A stretch of DNA of 64,000 bases, taken from assembly GCA_050084985.1 (NCBI GenBank), contig JBITNC010000001.1, forward strand, positions 56,420,001 through 56,484,000, read 5' to 3'. A program made the position numbers and the translations under genes. Position 1 is the stretch's first letter. Each line of letters begins with the position of its first letter. The DNA is from Nageia nagi. Its lineage: Eukaryota; Pinophyta. Of the stretch, positions 43,800-56,015 are shown piece by piece. A model generated the notes under the pieces. That model worked only from the letters and a program-made list of their open reading frames with translations, was not told the origin of the DNA and did no database searches.

Positions 43800-46700
43800 C
43801 TTCACTCTCCCTTAAAGGTAACTTCACCAACCTGATAGCATTCCTAAGCTTATGAAATTGAACTTATAGGAGGGGCTTGGTGAACAAATCAACAGAGTTC
43901 AAAATGGATGGAAAATACTTTAGGTGTATGATGCCATTAAGAACCTTCTCCCTGATAAAATAGGCATAGATTTTCATATGTTTTGTTCTTTGATGGAACA
44001 TAGGATTCTTAGCTAAAGAAATAGTTGATTGATTATCTAAAGAAATCAAAGATAAACCACCTTACTCATACTTAATTTATTTTAGAAGATGCCTTAGCCA
44101 AATGGCTTCTTAAGCTGCAACAGACATGGCATGGTATTTAACTTCTATGGTGAAAAGAGGAACAGTAAGCTGCTTCTTGGAAGCCTAAGAGATAGCATCG
44201 AAACTAATGCTAAACACATACATAGAGGTTAATTTTCTATCATCTCTATCTCCTCCATAGTTAGAATCTAAGAATCCAAAGAGAACAAATGAGGAAAACT
44301 TAGAATACTTGAGAGCAAGAACTTTAGTACCTGCAACATACCTCAAGATTTGCTTAACAACATTGAGGTGCTCAATATAAAATTTTTGCATGAATCATCC
44401 TATCAGATTCACTACAAAGGTAATATCTAGCTTGGATATATTCAAATATAAAAGACTACTAATTAATTACCTGTAAGATATAGCATCAGCCAACTGAGAG
44501 TTGAAGCTCAGAGAAATAGTGATTTTAGGAGAGACTAAAATCATAGCATATCTACACTCCATTCCAACCTTATATAAGATGTCTAATATATACTTATATT
44601 AATTAAGGTAAGTACAATCCTTGTATTGGTACACTTGTATTCTAAGATAGTAATGCAAAAGACTAAGATCAATCATTTCAAATATTACTTTAAGTTTGGA
44701 TACACACTCTTGAATAATTTCATCATTGTTCTTAGTAATCAAAAAAATACTTAAATAAATCAATATCTACAAAGTACCTTGAAATATTTTGTACCAAGCT
44801 CTAGGTGCTTGCTTAAGTCTATACAATGACTTCTTTAGTTTGCACATAAAGGATTCTTTACCTTTCACAATAAACCCTTCTAGTTGTTTCATGAAGATTT
44901 TTACATCTAAGTCACCATTGAGAAATGCACTCTTGATATCAAGTTAAAACACTTTCCATCTATGAGCTGTAGAAATAGTAAGGATAATCCTTACAGTAGG
45001 CATTTTTTCCATGGAAGTAAAGGTTTTCTCATAATCTACACTGTATTTCTGAACAAAACTTTTAGCTACTGACCTTGCCTTATATTTCTCAATATATCCA
45101 ATTGAATTGAACTTGAAATTGTAGATCCACTTATTTCCAAGCACATTCTTCTCATTGAGATAAAGAACCAAGTTCTAAGTTTTGTTTTTCATGAGCACCT
45201 CATACTCCACTTTCATGGCTTACATCTAGCACTTGTGCTTTGAAGCTTCTTTGAAGGTTGAGGGCTCATGCTTGTTGTCAATCTTGGTAAATAAGTATTT
45301 GTTCAAAGTCATGCTCTTTATTACCCTTTGATTTGGAGATTTTTATTCCTAAGGTGACTTATCTACATCAATATCTATCTAGTTAGGTGTAACTAAAGAG
45401 TCCTTTGGATCATCAACATCCTCATTAGAAGTAGATTCATCAAGAAGTTCATTAAAATTTATATTCTTTGAAATGAACACTATTTTATAAGATGGAAAGT
45501 AGAGCTTGTAGCCTTTATGCTAATTGTTATAACCCACAAAGATGCATTTTTTATCTCTTTTGTTTAACTTTTTTCTTTTCTCAGAAACAATATAGGAGAA
45601 TGTTTCACAACCAAATACCTTAAGATGAGAAATGTTAGGTTATCTTCCTAACCATGCTTCAAAAGGAGTTTTACTATGAATAGCTTTTGTGGGACACCTA
45701 TTCGAGGTGTAAATAAGAGTGCTCACCTTCCCACAAGAAATTAGGAAGATTACCTAACATGCATCTATCCATTTCTATAATTGTCTTATTTTTATTTTCA
45801 ATAACATCATTTTGCTGAGGAGTGTAAAGAATCGTAAACTACCTCTTGATTCTATACTTAACATAATAGATAATGAACTTATTATTATTATATTCTTCCC
45901 CATTATCTGATCTCAACATCTTGATTTTAAGGTTAGTTTAATTCTCAACAAAGGCTTTAAAAATCTTAAAAATCTCAAAGGTTTGATCCTTATTTTCAAG
46001 TAGATACCCAAAGGTCATCTTACTAAAGTCATTAATGAAGGTCAAGATGTAGGATGATCCTCCAAGTAACTTAGTTTGAAATATTTCTATCAAATTTAAA
46101 TATGTAAGTTGAAGAGGTTGAGATGCTCTTGTTGCCTTATCTTTTTCAAACTTTTATCTATGCATCTTACCAAGAATGCACTTCTTGCATAGACCAACCA
46201 AAAAAAAATTAAAAGCAAACCTTCCATAAGTTCTTGATCTTTCATGACTTGAATACTCTTATGGTTAAGGTACCCTAAACAATGGTGCCAAAGATTACCT
46301 TTAGAACACACACTAGAAGTAAGACATATCTTTGATAGAATTTGATCTATAATGTAGAGGTTATCTTTCATAGATCTTTTAACCAAAGTGGCAAGTCCTT
46401 TCTTAATGCACCAAGATTGAGAGTCAAACTCAAAAGAGTACCCTTTTTTAGCAACTTGGATTATGAAAAGAAGGTTCATCATTAACTTAGGAACATAAAA
46501 AACATTTTCAAGAATCTTTCTATGAATCAGCACATTTCTAATTTCTTAGATTTCAAAGGTAGAGTTATCACCTATCATAATCACATCTTTTCTATACTTG
46601 TGAAAGTTTTCAAAAAAAAATTCAAAGCATAGGTGATTAGTGCAACTAGAATCAACAGTCCAATCAGATAAAAAAGAGCAAAACATAGAGTAAAACATCA
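43800..46700 (-). pseudogene. pol of element C: protease, integrase, RT and RNase H
   Basis: Reading leftward: protease block WTVDSSCTNHLCFE near 46650 (DSG has become DSS). The integrase HHCC region is in the frame 46096-46533 (LWHHCLGYLNHKS), and the second catalytic Asp lies in RSDNG near 45910. The integrase tail is at about 45350-45720. The RT front is at 44944-45171 (NKWIYNFKFN, ARSVAKSFVQ). RT has lost the segment around YVDD: TTTGATTACTAAG near 44735 follows directly on earlier palm sequence. RNase H is at 43864-44391 (GGDRDDRK). The usual terminal TGA reads TTA. Loss of the catalytic pair makes this RT inactive. Confidence 0.85.
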
Positions 46701-47671
46701 TAGCAAAACCAACATGAATATTCTTCTTTGTTTTGATATTCTTTACATTTCTATTACCTTTATTCTTTTTCTCTCTTTTTTTTATAGCAATCAACTTCTT
46801 TGTGACTTTGGATGCCATAATAGTTGCAATTACCATTAAACTATTCTTTAAGATATAGATTATTTTCTTTTTCTTTTCTATCTCTTTACTTCAAGTGTTT
46901 GTTATTGCTATTATTCCTGCTATTATGGTTGTTATTTTTGTTATTCCTATTACTAATGTAGCCATTGTATCTTTTCTCAAATCTTTTAGAGGAAGAAGGA
47001 TAAGATTTCTTTTAATGGTTGAACTTCTCCTTGAAAAGAGTTTTGGTTGCTCCAAGAGCAACATGAGTATGCTTAAGAGAAGAAATCAATACCTTATTGT
47101 TAAAATTGTTTTCATACTTCAATAGGTGCCTAAAAAGGTTCTCAAGGGAGAAGACTTCTTCATCATCAAGCTTTATTTTCATAATTGTCACAAAGTTTTC
47201 AAACTTTGAAGAAAGGCTTTGAAGAATGTTGAAGACCATAAACTTATCATTGATGTAATTACACCCATAAATAACAAGTTGGATTCTTAAGTCAATGATT
47301 TTGTTCATGTAGATAGCCACATTTTCATCTTCCCCTTGATGAGATTGAAGTAACTTTTGGAGAATGGTAAATCTTCTTGAAAAATTTGAACCAAGGTAAA
47401 TTTACTTAAGCTTATCCTAAGCTTCCTTTTCAAAGGTTGAAGAAGAAATCATCAAGAGCACATCATTTAAAACTGCATAATAAATCATGAAGGTTACTAA
47501 ATCATTCTTCATGTTGTAAGCCTTTAGTGTCTTCTCATCTGTAGGAGGTACAAGGTTCTCATTCACTATTTGCCAAAGCTTCTTTACTTGCAACTCAACT
47601 CTCATTTGAGGTTTTCAAATTCTAAAGTTGGAACCATCAAGAATGTATTTGGGTAAAAAGGATTCTCTCAT
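46701..47671 (-). pseudogene. gag of element C, decayed
   Basis: A start codon is present at 47671 at the family position. The frames 47417-47605 (MRAELQVKKLWQIVNENLVP) and 47012-47320 carry the Gag body. The Asn-rich linker and zinc-knuckle region near 46800-46900 are frame-shifted. The plus-strand frame 46895-47125 is the complement of the linker and is not a gene. Confidence 0.8.
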
Positions 47672-50342
47672 TTTCTACATAAGAATGTGAAAAATAATAA
47701 GCATATGGTTAACAACATTATATGTCAAGTTTTAACCAAGTAAAAAAATACATGTTAATTTTAACATAAAAGACATGCATGATTTGATTCACAAGTACAA
47801 ATGTTTTACAACTCAAATTATCCATATACCTAAATACATTTCTCATATTAAGAATCATATATATAAAGTGATATTTTTAAGGCTTATTTTTTGTTTAAAA
47901 TTAGGCCTTCACCTAGATGCCCACACAAAAGGAGCCCAAGTACTACCAATCCTTAACTAGTTCACTTTGGTTAATTTTATACTCTCACAAGGAGAAGTAC
48001 TAACTATTGTTCAAGATTTTGATGTTTATTCAATTGACCAAATTATTAATCTTGATTAAGTTTCAATTTATCCTCCTAAGTTATCAAGATAATCCTTGAA
48101 TGTATAAGCAAACATGTGGTATCACTACACACATGTCTATCCACCTAATAGAGTTATGTCCAGACCAATAAAGGACTTAAGGGAAATTGAGAAGTATGAA
48201 CTTTTCACCACTTGGATCATCAAACTTAAAGGCTCCTATCCATCTATACCCACCTCATGGCTCCTCAAACAAATCATGTTGTGAAATATACGTGCAGATG
48301 TGTTCATTTAAGGAGGTTGCTCATTTCAATGTTTGTGTTTTTGTTTGCATAAGCAAATAAAGTAAAAAAATGAAATATGAAGTAAAGAACATAAATAAAA
48401 TATCATCTATTTAAAATTTTAAACCTAAATGTGCAATGGATTTTATTTACCAACCCCTAAAGAACATCTTTACATCATTTTTAATTTTGCAAGTCCATTC
48501 CATACTTTGCATAAAATAGGGAGTCATCAAATGCATCATAACTTAAAAAATTTTAAGTAATAGGCAAGCATTATTCTCATAGCTTAAACATTTTAAATAA
48601 GTATGCATCATTTCTTGTACTATTCCATTCATAAATACTTTTAAAGAGAACATTTAAGAGGCATAAGCAAGCATTATTTCCTTAATTTGCATAAGTCTAT
48701 CTATTACTTTGCAATATAAATACTTAGTATGCATTATTTAACTTAAAAAATAAGTAAGGAGCATGCATCATCCTATTTGCATAAGTTAACTTTGCATAAA
48801 GAATTTAGAAAGATACAATATCTAGATAAAATTTAAGTAAAAATTTAATAAGTTTCCCTCTCTTTTACTTAAATTTTATCCCCTAAGATAGCATACTAGT
48901 ATTACCTTAGAAATTTAACTAAGGAAAGAGGAAAAATGCTAAGCACTAGTGTCTTTAATACTAGAAAATATTAATGCCAAGTTTCTTTTTTTTTAAATTA
49001 CCAATAATAAGCACAAAAAAAAATGCTTAAATAATTTAATTATAGACATTAAAATATTTACTAAAAAAAATTGCCTTAAAAAATTGTCTACTTAATGATT
49101 TTCTCCATTTAAACAAGTAAAAATTTAATAGACCATTATGCTTCTACTAGCACTTGAGAGAAAAAGTCAAATATGTTTAATGCAATTTTACCCCAAGAAA
49201 TCTAAGTAAAAAATAAAAAATACTTTAAGTTAGATTTTATTAAATTTGGAGTACTTCTTGGTAAGAAATAAATGCTTTTAGGTAAAAAGTGATGGCCACC
49301 CTTCCCTTACCAAGGAGTATATGTTGGTTTTGTAGGTGTATTTAATAGATATGTTGCAAGCAAAAAAAAAATTCAATGCATAAACAGCAAAAAAAAACAT
49401 TTATTTTATTAAACAAGTCAATGGAGGTGACTACACACAATAAAGGCATTGAGGGAAGCCTCTTGCGAGGCATGCAGAGAGATTAAAACACTAAGAGACC
49501 ATAGAAGGGAGGGGGATTAAAACACCTTCCCATTGAAAAAAAATGAGTATCACTCTCACTCCACTCTAACGAGATGCACGGGTCTAAAGGGTTTGAAGGA
49601 TAGAAATTAGGCAATAGACCAGCCCAATGGTTGAGGGTTTAAAACCAACACATATGCACAGTCACCCCCACATCATCCATAATCATCGAGCAATTCAGCC
49701 CCTCTCATATCCAAAAAAAATTATTTTTATTTTTATTTTTTAAAAAATGCCTTGTATTCAATAAAAAGAATTTGCCCACTGTATATATTTATATTTTTTT
49801 TAGAAAAAATACGAGTACTTGGAGAAAGGTAAAAAAATTGCAATAAATACTCCTTAAAAAAAACAACCTTTTCCTTTTAAAAAAAAAAAAATTAAATAAA
49901 TAAAAGGTAATTTCTTGTTTTAAATAAATCAATTTTGTTGTTTTAGATAAATCAATTTTGCAAATATTTTGAAAAATAGATGGTAAGTCCTCCCTCAAAT
50001 TTTCACTTAATTTGTGTAAAAAAATTTGAGTATATAAAAATGATCAAGCTTGACTATAACACATTATTTGCTATATATAAGAGAATGTACCTAATAAAGT
50101 AATGTTAGTAATAATATAACAATACATGGAAGTATATTTGCTTCAAAAAAATGGATTAGCTCATAATAATAAAAAGAATGTTAGACCTATAATGAGATAA
50201 TCCAAGAAAAAAATGTACCTTCTCTTAGTTTTACTTAACCAATGGGGAGTAAGATGAGGAATGAATAAGGATCACCAAGATGTAGCTTGCACACCAAAAA
50301 GAAGAGACTCCATGCCAAGGATGTGAAGATGAGCATCCAAGG
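47672..50342 (-). other. Leader of element C
   Basis: It has the same modules as the other leaders. The conserved block before gag is at 47672-48480, GCATGC/TTAAG-type repeats at about 48540-48800, and a shortened C-rich block seen as purine/A-rich sequence at about 49440-49690. AT-rich sequence then leads to the primer site. Confidence 0.72.
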
Positions 50343-50355
50343 AGCTCTGATACCA
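50343..50355 (-). other. Primer-binding site of element C
   Basis: The minus strand reads TGGTATCAGAGCT, a full match to the known initiator tRNA-Met complement TGGTATCAGAGC. It lies two bases inside the 5' LTR. Confidence 0.92.
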
Positions 50356-50357
50356 AA

Positions 50358-50858
50358 TAAGAGAATTGAACTATAACATGAATAATTTTAAACTTCCAAA
50401 ATCATATAAAAGCTCACAATACATATGTAACAAGCTCACAAAGTAATCTCACAAAGATAACACAAGATGTAAGTGGTTCCTCCATCTAGGAGTACATCCA
50501 CTTATTAGATCTTTACACCAATCACAAATACAACTCTCTTATAATCCTTTTAATCTCAACTCCTAAACACTATCCTCTAGCACAACTTTACTCTACAAAT
50601 TGGTGTGTAATCACAAAGAGAGAGCCTTTATTTATAGGCCAAAATCCCTCTTTAGATCACCCTTTTATTTAATGTACAAAAACATGACATGCACATCCTT
50701 TTATCCAAGGGGCATGCTTATGACATGGAGTGTAGAACAAGTTACATTATCATATTCACTTAAATACTTAAGGTATCAAATGATACCCTTAAGTATTAGT
50801 GAATTTACATAGAAGATTATTACAAAACCTTTACAATAATGCATTATACATTCCAACA
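50358..50858 (-). repeat. 5' LTR of element C (E-type, 501 bp)
   Basis: On the minus strand it starts TGTTGGAATG and ends CAATTCTCTTA. It keeps a single copy of the segment that is duplicated in the 3' LTR. The reverse complement of the TATA box is in TTTATTTATAGGCC near 50630. Confidence 0.93.
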
Positions 50859-50863
50859 ATTAT
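50859..50863. repeat. Target-site duplication of element C, right copy (ATTAT)
   Basis: Identical to 42596-42600. Confidence 0.93.
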
Positions 50864-51101
50864 ATACCAATTTATGAAGTAAAGTTATGCTAGAGGATAG
50901 TGTTTAGGAGTTTAAAAAGATTGTAAGAGTTCATATTGTAAATGAAGTGAGATCTACTTAGTGGATGTACTTCTAGTTGGTGGAACCACTTATATCTTGA
51001 GTAATCTTTGTGAGATTGCTTTGTGAGTTTGTTAGTTATGATTTGTGAGCTTTTTGTGATCTTGGGAGTTTAGAGTTGTTTAGTTTATAGTTCAACTCTC
51101 A
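50864..51101 (+). repeat. 3' LTR of element F, second part
   Basis: It resumes with ATACCAATTTATGAAG and ends CAACTCTCA. It has E-type words (CTAGAGGATAGTGTTTAGGAG). Joined to 42347-42600 it gives an LTR of about 492 bp. Confidence 0.9.
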
Positions 51102-54100
51102 CAAAAACATGTCCATGATGTGCTAGGGTATGCTATGGCTTGTGGATGTGCTCTAGGGTTTATCTAGATGAGATGGGTACACTGGTAACGGCTAAGGCAA
51201 GATGATGGTATGGTGGCTAGAGTGACAATGATCAGGAGAGAGCGAAAATAGATTTCAAAATTGGCTTTGTAGGTTAGATGTCGAACTAATTGGTCAATTG
51301 ACTAACCAGTAGGTTGGTCAAGTAGTCATTAGGTCGATCCTAAACCTGACTTATAAAGTCAACAAGGGCTATAATTGGGCGACGAGACAAAGGTGACAAG
51401 ACACAAAGTGATGGGGGATAGAAGGACAATTTTGAGGTACTTACACTTTCTTTCTCACTCATATATCTCTTATTTTTATGAACTTGATACTTTTATTTAT
51501 ATTTCATTCCTTAAGAATGTTATATTAGTATAGCCCTTATGCTAAAGAGTATTCCACAATTATCTCAATCATAGATTGAGTCTCTCTTTTTTTCCATGAC
51601 ATAATCAATTCAAGAAGAATCATGCCATTTTGACTTACTTATTCAATTGAATTTGCAAAATACTCATTCATGTGGTTAGAAGCTTGACAATATGAACATG
51701 TTTCATATAAGATACTTAATTTTTTTGAAGTTTCATGTTTGTACCATTCACCATGGTTCTATTGAAATACCATTGTTAATCACTTTCCATGTATAGTTTC
51801 ATCCTTAACTATATAATATTAGTTACTCATTACTTAATTATTTCTCACAACATTAATTCTTTTTCTTTATGAGTATCAACTATAGTTTATTTAGAACATT
51901 GATCAACATAATTTTTTCTAGCCAAACTAATTTATCTTTATTCTCTTTTATTTGAATATTTAAATAGGTCCATTATGCTATACTAAAACAATAATAGAAA
52001 AGCATAATTAAACAATTTCATAAGTAGTTACAAGTAAGAACATATAAAAGTTTGCATCATAATAATTCTGTTACATTCCCTTCATTCTATCATATATGAT
52101 TTCAATTGTGTAACTGATATCATGGTAGCAAGTGTAACTGATGATCTATAATTTACTGAAGTTCATCCATATTATTCCTTGTATTTTACATTCTTTTCCT
52201 TAAATAAAATTTATAACTACATGTTTTCTTCATAATAGATAATGTTTTCTTCATGCACATTACATCTTATAAATTGTGTACACAATATCATTTACAAACT
52301 TTCAAATGCAACCTTTATTATGTTGTAGCTTACTTAATACAACGTATTGCATACATTTTTTTACTACTATATATAGCGTAAATAAATTTTCTTCTAAACA
52401 TAATCACACTTCCTTCATGCAGTCCTCATAATGGTAGGCACAACACATATATCGAAAAAGAAAAAAATAAGAATGCAAGAGTACATGTGTGGACCATTAT
52501 CTCATTACTCTACTATAGACTATTTGAGGAAGTAATATTCTTCTAAAATAACATTATAAACAAACCCTATTCTCATACTTTTCTTAATTTTGGAGTTATT
52601 TTCCATCTTGCAGCACATACTTTCAATATGTTACAACTTCATACTCACCCTTACCTTAAAATTTAAATGATATTCTAAATTATCAATACATCTCAAAGAA
52701 AACATATTGAAATATTGAATCCTCCATATTAGATAAATTTATCATGCATTTATGTTAATCTTAATATGTACCAACATTATGTAATTTTTATTTATCACCT
52801 AAAACTAATGCTTAAGTTGCTAGTTGAAATCCTAGACATCAAGGGACAGTGCAACTTGACATTAGAAACTAACTTTGCTTATAATTCTAGAAGGTTGAGA
52901 AGAAACTACATGGGTTCCATTCATTCTAAATGCGATAGCTACTCTTGTGTGAAGAAGAGATTTTAATTTCCATTTTCCTATGCTAATTTGAACAACAATA
53001 TTTGTATCCAAGGGAAGAACTTGTACCAACATAGACATGTTTTTATTGAATGATATAAGCAAATCAATGGTGCCTGCTAGGCACAAATGTATGGAATAAT
53101 GCACAAAATATATAGGAGGATAAAGCTAATACTAAGCATATCCATGAAGCTTAAAATAAATAAAATGTATGCAAATTTTCTATCAACATTTCCAACATCA
53201 GTAATTTAAATTTGGGCCAGAGATAGAGAAAAAGTCTCATATCTAAACACCCATAATGTTACTACATATTTTAAGCATATTGTCTCATATCTAAACACCC
53301 ATAATGTTACTACATATTTTGAGCATATCTGTAAAGAAATGAAATGTCTTCTATAATATTCCCATGAATTCCTTCGGATTTTTCTACAACCTAATATTGA
53401 ATATAATAAAGGAAATAATGCTACTAATTCACCCATGCACAATGCATCTTTTTTTAGCAAAATGAATGGGAAACCAACATATGTATGGGTAGGTCAATAT
53501 TTTTTTTTATCTAAATAACTTCAATTTCACCATATGAACTGTGTAATTTATTGTGCAATTAATTCAACTTGATAATGAAATTCAATTCACAATTTTCTTT
53601 ACTCACATAAATAAATTTCTAAAAACAAATTCAAATAACTAGACAAGATTTTAAAAATACATTACAAGAAATTTGTAAATTTTTTGCATTCAAAAGTCCT
53701 TAGTTCTTCAATTTACTTGCAGATGTCATTGGGATTGCTTAAGACTCTAATGTTCCTCCCCTTATCATTGTTTGTTTCTTTTTTTATAATTCATAAAGAA
53801 TCATTTATTCCTCACTTAACTATACAAATCCATTATCCAACCACTCACTCCTCATGGCATGTTCCATGCCCATTTGAATTTAGTGCCTTTCATTGTAATT
53901 TAGCTTGTTGGGTAGAGAAATTGTAGAAATGGCCTTCTTCCATACTCATTTTCCTCCAAAACATTCCTTTAATGTTTATTACCAATGAAATAAAATTATT
54001 TAATGTAATTACAAATAAATGCGACATTCCCCTTCACATGGTGTTAAGCTACTAGCTCAACATTTTGGCTCCTTCCATTGGTCCTTAACTCTTCAACATT

Positions 54101-54394
54101 GCTAATATAATGTAAATTTTAGACAATAAACAATTCGCATATACTTTATCAATGCCAAAATCCTTGCAATAAAATTTAAATAAAACATCCCAACATATAC
54201 ATAGTCCCAATGGCAATGCCTTAGTAAATATATTTTAAATGAGACATTCCCATAAGCCCAATCTAATGTCAAGATTTTCACTACATAGTTTATATGCTTC
54301 ATTGATATGGTCATATGCATTATTTTATAAATAAAATTTGAATGAAAATATGCCTATTTCTTATTCCCTATTCCATTATAACATATTTAGAAAT
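51102..54394. other. No recognisable gene
   Basis: AT-rich sequence with only short frames. It holds one 48-bp tandem duplication, listed separately. Its left part is the 3' target flank of element F. Confidence 0.6.
53234..53329. repeat. 48-bp tandem duplication
   Basis: GTCTCATATCTAAACACCCA recurs at 53234 and 53282. The two units differ by about one base, so the duplication is recent relative to its surroundings. Confidence 0.92.
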
Positions 54395-55640
54395 ATCAAG
54401 TATTCCTTTTACTAACATCAATGTCAAGATGACCTAGGAAAGTTAATATTTCCAAATTCATAATTTTCAAACAAGCTTTTTGTTCACATATTAATATCCA
54501 CATAATATTGTAACAAAATATTCTACGCATTTCTTTTGACAAGCATTCAACATAGGTTGAGTAAAAATATATTTCAAACTTTGGTGATCTTATTAAAGCT
54601 TGAAGTGTTTCCCTAGGAAATAATGTTTCCATTTTTCAATACATGCACAACTACAACCAATTCTAGGTCATGATTTGCATAGTTAACCTCAGATTTCTTC
54701 AATTTTCTAGATTCAAAAGTAATTGACAATCCTTCTTGTAAGAGCATACCTCTTAGCATATCTAGAGAAGTATAGATACAAATTGTAAAATAACCTAAAA
54801 TATTAAAACTTTAGGTTTAGGAGTGATAGTAAACTTATTTTTTAGAATAAAAAAAAGCCTTTTTTACACTTAACATTTCACTTAAATATCTCCCCCTTTC
54901 CTTTGAAGGATTTTTATTGGAATAGCATTTTTTTAGAATTTCTTCATAAATCTATAGTAGTAAACTACAAGTCCCATGAAACTTCTTACCTCTAACATTT
55001 GTGGGATTGGTTTGGTTAATGATGGTCTCAATTTCTTAAGATCAACATAAATCCCTTTTGCGAAGATTATATGCACCAAATATTTGAGTTGGGATATATA
55101 AAATTCATATTTAGAAATCCTCCCATACAATTGATTCCTTTGCAAGGTATTTAATATCAATTTCAAGTGTTGATTATGTTCTTGTAAGTCCTTGGAGTAC
55201 ACCAAAATATCACCTAAGAAAAACAACCCAAAATTATCTAGGGATTCTCTAAAGATATTATTCATTAAATTCATAAATGTTATTGGGACATTAATCAATC
55301 CAAAAGATAGCACCATGAATTCATTATGCTCACACCTAGTTTTGAATGTTGTTTTATGGGTATCTATCTTTTTTATTCTCAATTGATGATACCTAAATAT
55401 CAAGTCAATCTTTGAAAATATTTTAGCATCTCTTAGTTTATCAAATAAATCAAGGTAACTAGTATTTATTTTTTATGGTGACCTTGTTGATAATTCTATA
55501 ATCTATGCATAGCCTTAGACTTTCATCCTTAATTATACCTGAAGTTCCTACATATAGATTGTATTTGTTTGATAGAGAGTTATTGATATAGGTATTACCC
55601 CTAGAACTAGTTCTATTGAGAAATTAAAGTCTCATTGAGA
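54395..55640 (-). pseudogene. Ty3/gypsy pol remnant: RT and RNase H
   Basis: Minus-strand reading from about 55550 gives DESLRLCIDYRIINKVTIKN. Then come SKID and the frame 55403-54933, with YHQLRIKK, HKTTFKTR and VLSFGLINVP. The active site at 55209-55220 is FLGD where Ty3/gypsy RTs have FLDD, so a catalytic Asp is lost. The RT connection follows (AKGIYVD, VRSFMGLVVYYYRFMKKF). RNase H follows at about 54590-54760, with LLQEG, TFESRKLKKSEVNYANHD and GKHFKL, then DHQSLKYIFTQP. The RT order and motifs are plainly gypsy, not copia. Integrase is not recognisable to the left. Several stops and frame breaks are present. Confidence 0.85.
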
Positions 55641-55784
55641 GAGCATTCCAAGTTACTCCTTGAGAAACACATGTTGATAATTTTGCAATAGTAACCATTT
55701 TGAGAATGTTCATCATCATTGTCTTCCTTATTAATTTTCATAGCATACATAAGTCCACATTTTCCAACAACTTTCAATTATAAG
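55641..55784. other. Short flank between the gypsy remnant and element E
   Basis: Probably earlier pol sequence of the same gypsy element, too eroded to read. Element E begins at 55785. Confidence 0.4.
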
Positions 55785-55845
55785 TGTTGGAATGTATAAT
55801 GCATTATTGTAAAGGTTTTGTAATAATTTTCTATGTAAGTTCACT

Positions 55846-55880
55846 AATACTTAAGGGTATAATTTGATACCTTAAGTATT
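55846..55880. promoter_or_regulatory. Conserved palindrome in the LTR
   Basis: The arms AATACTTAAGGGTAT and ATACCTTAAGTATT are inverted repeats with one extra G and a short loop. The same structure is kept in the LTRs of A, B, C, F and even G. It could be a cruciform, an RNA hairpin or a binding site; the sequence alone does not say which. Confidence 0.75.
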
Positions 55881-56007
55881 TGAATGAATATGATAATGTA
55901 ACTTGTCTTACACTCCATGTCATGAGCATGCCCCTTGGGTAAAAAGGAGTTACATGTCATGCTTTTGTACATTGGATAAAAAGGTGATCTAAAGAGAGAT
56001 TTTGGCC

Positions 56008-56015
56008 TATAAATA
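56008..56015 (+). promoter_or_regulatory. TATA box in the LTR of E
   Basis: TATAAATA in GGCCTATAAATAGAAGG, 223 bp into the LTR, conserved in the family. It is the likely core promoter. Confidence 0.68.

Larger units (their letters stand above)
42601..50858 (-). mobile_element. Copia element C (minus strand), inserted in the 3' LTR of F
   Basis: A full-length 8258-bp member of the family flanked by ATTAT. On the minus strand the order is 5' LTR (50358-50858), primer site, leader, gag, protease, integrase, RT, RNase H, 3' repeats, polypurine tract and 3' LTR (42601-43090). Both LTRs end in TA rather than CA at the same edge (TAAGAG at 42601 and 50358), so the variant was present when the copy inserted. 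The LTRs are E-type. Shared LTR parts differ at about one position in ten by eye. Confidence 0.95.
34561..51101 (+). mobile_element. Copia element F (plus strand), 3' LTR split by element C
   Basis: It consists of LTR 34561-35054, leader, gag, pol, 3' repeats, polypurine tract and 3' LTR. The 3' LTR begins at 42347, breaks at 42600 and resumes after element C at 50864, ending at 51101. Without C the element is about 8.3 kb. The primer-binding site is missing after the left LTR, so that junction is rearranged. A stretch of about 125 bp of RT is also deleted near 40414. The left LTR is a mosaic of the two LTR subfamilies. Confidence 0.85.
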
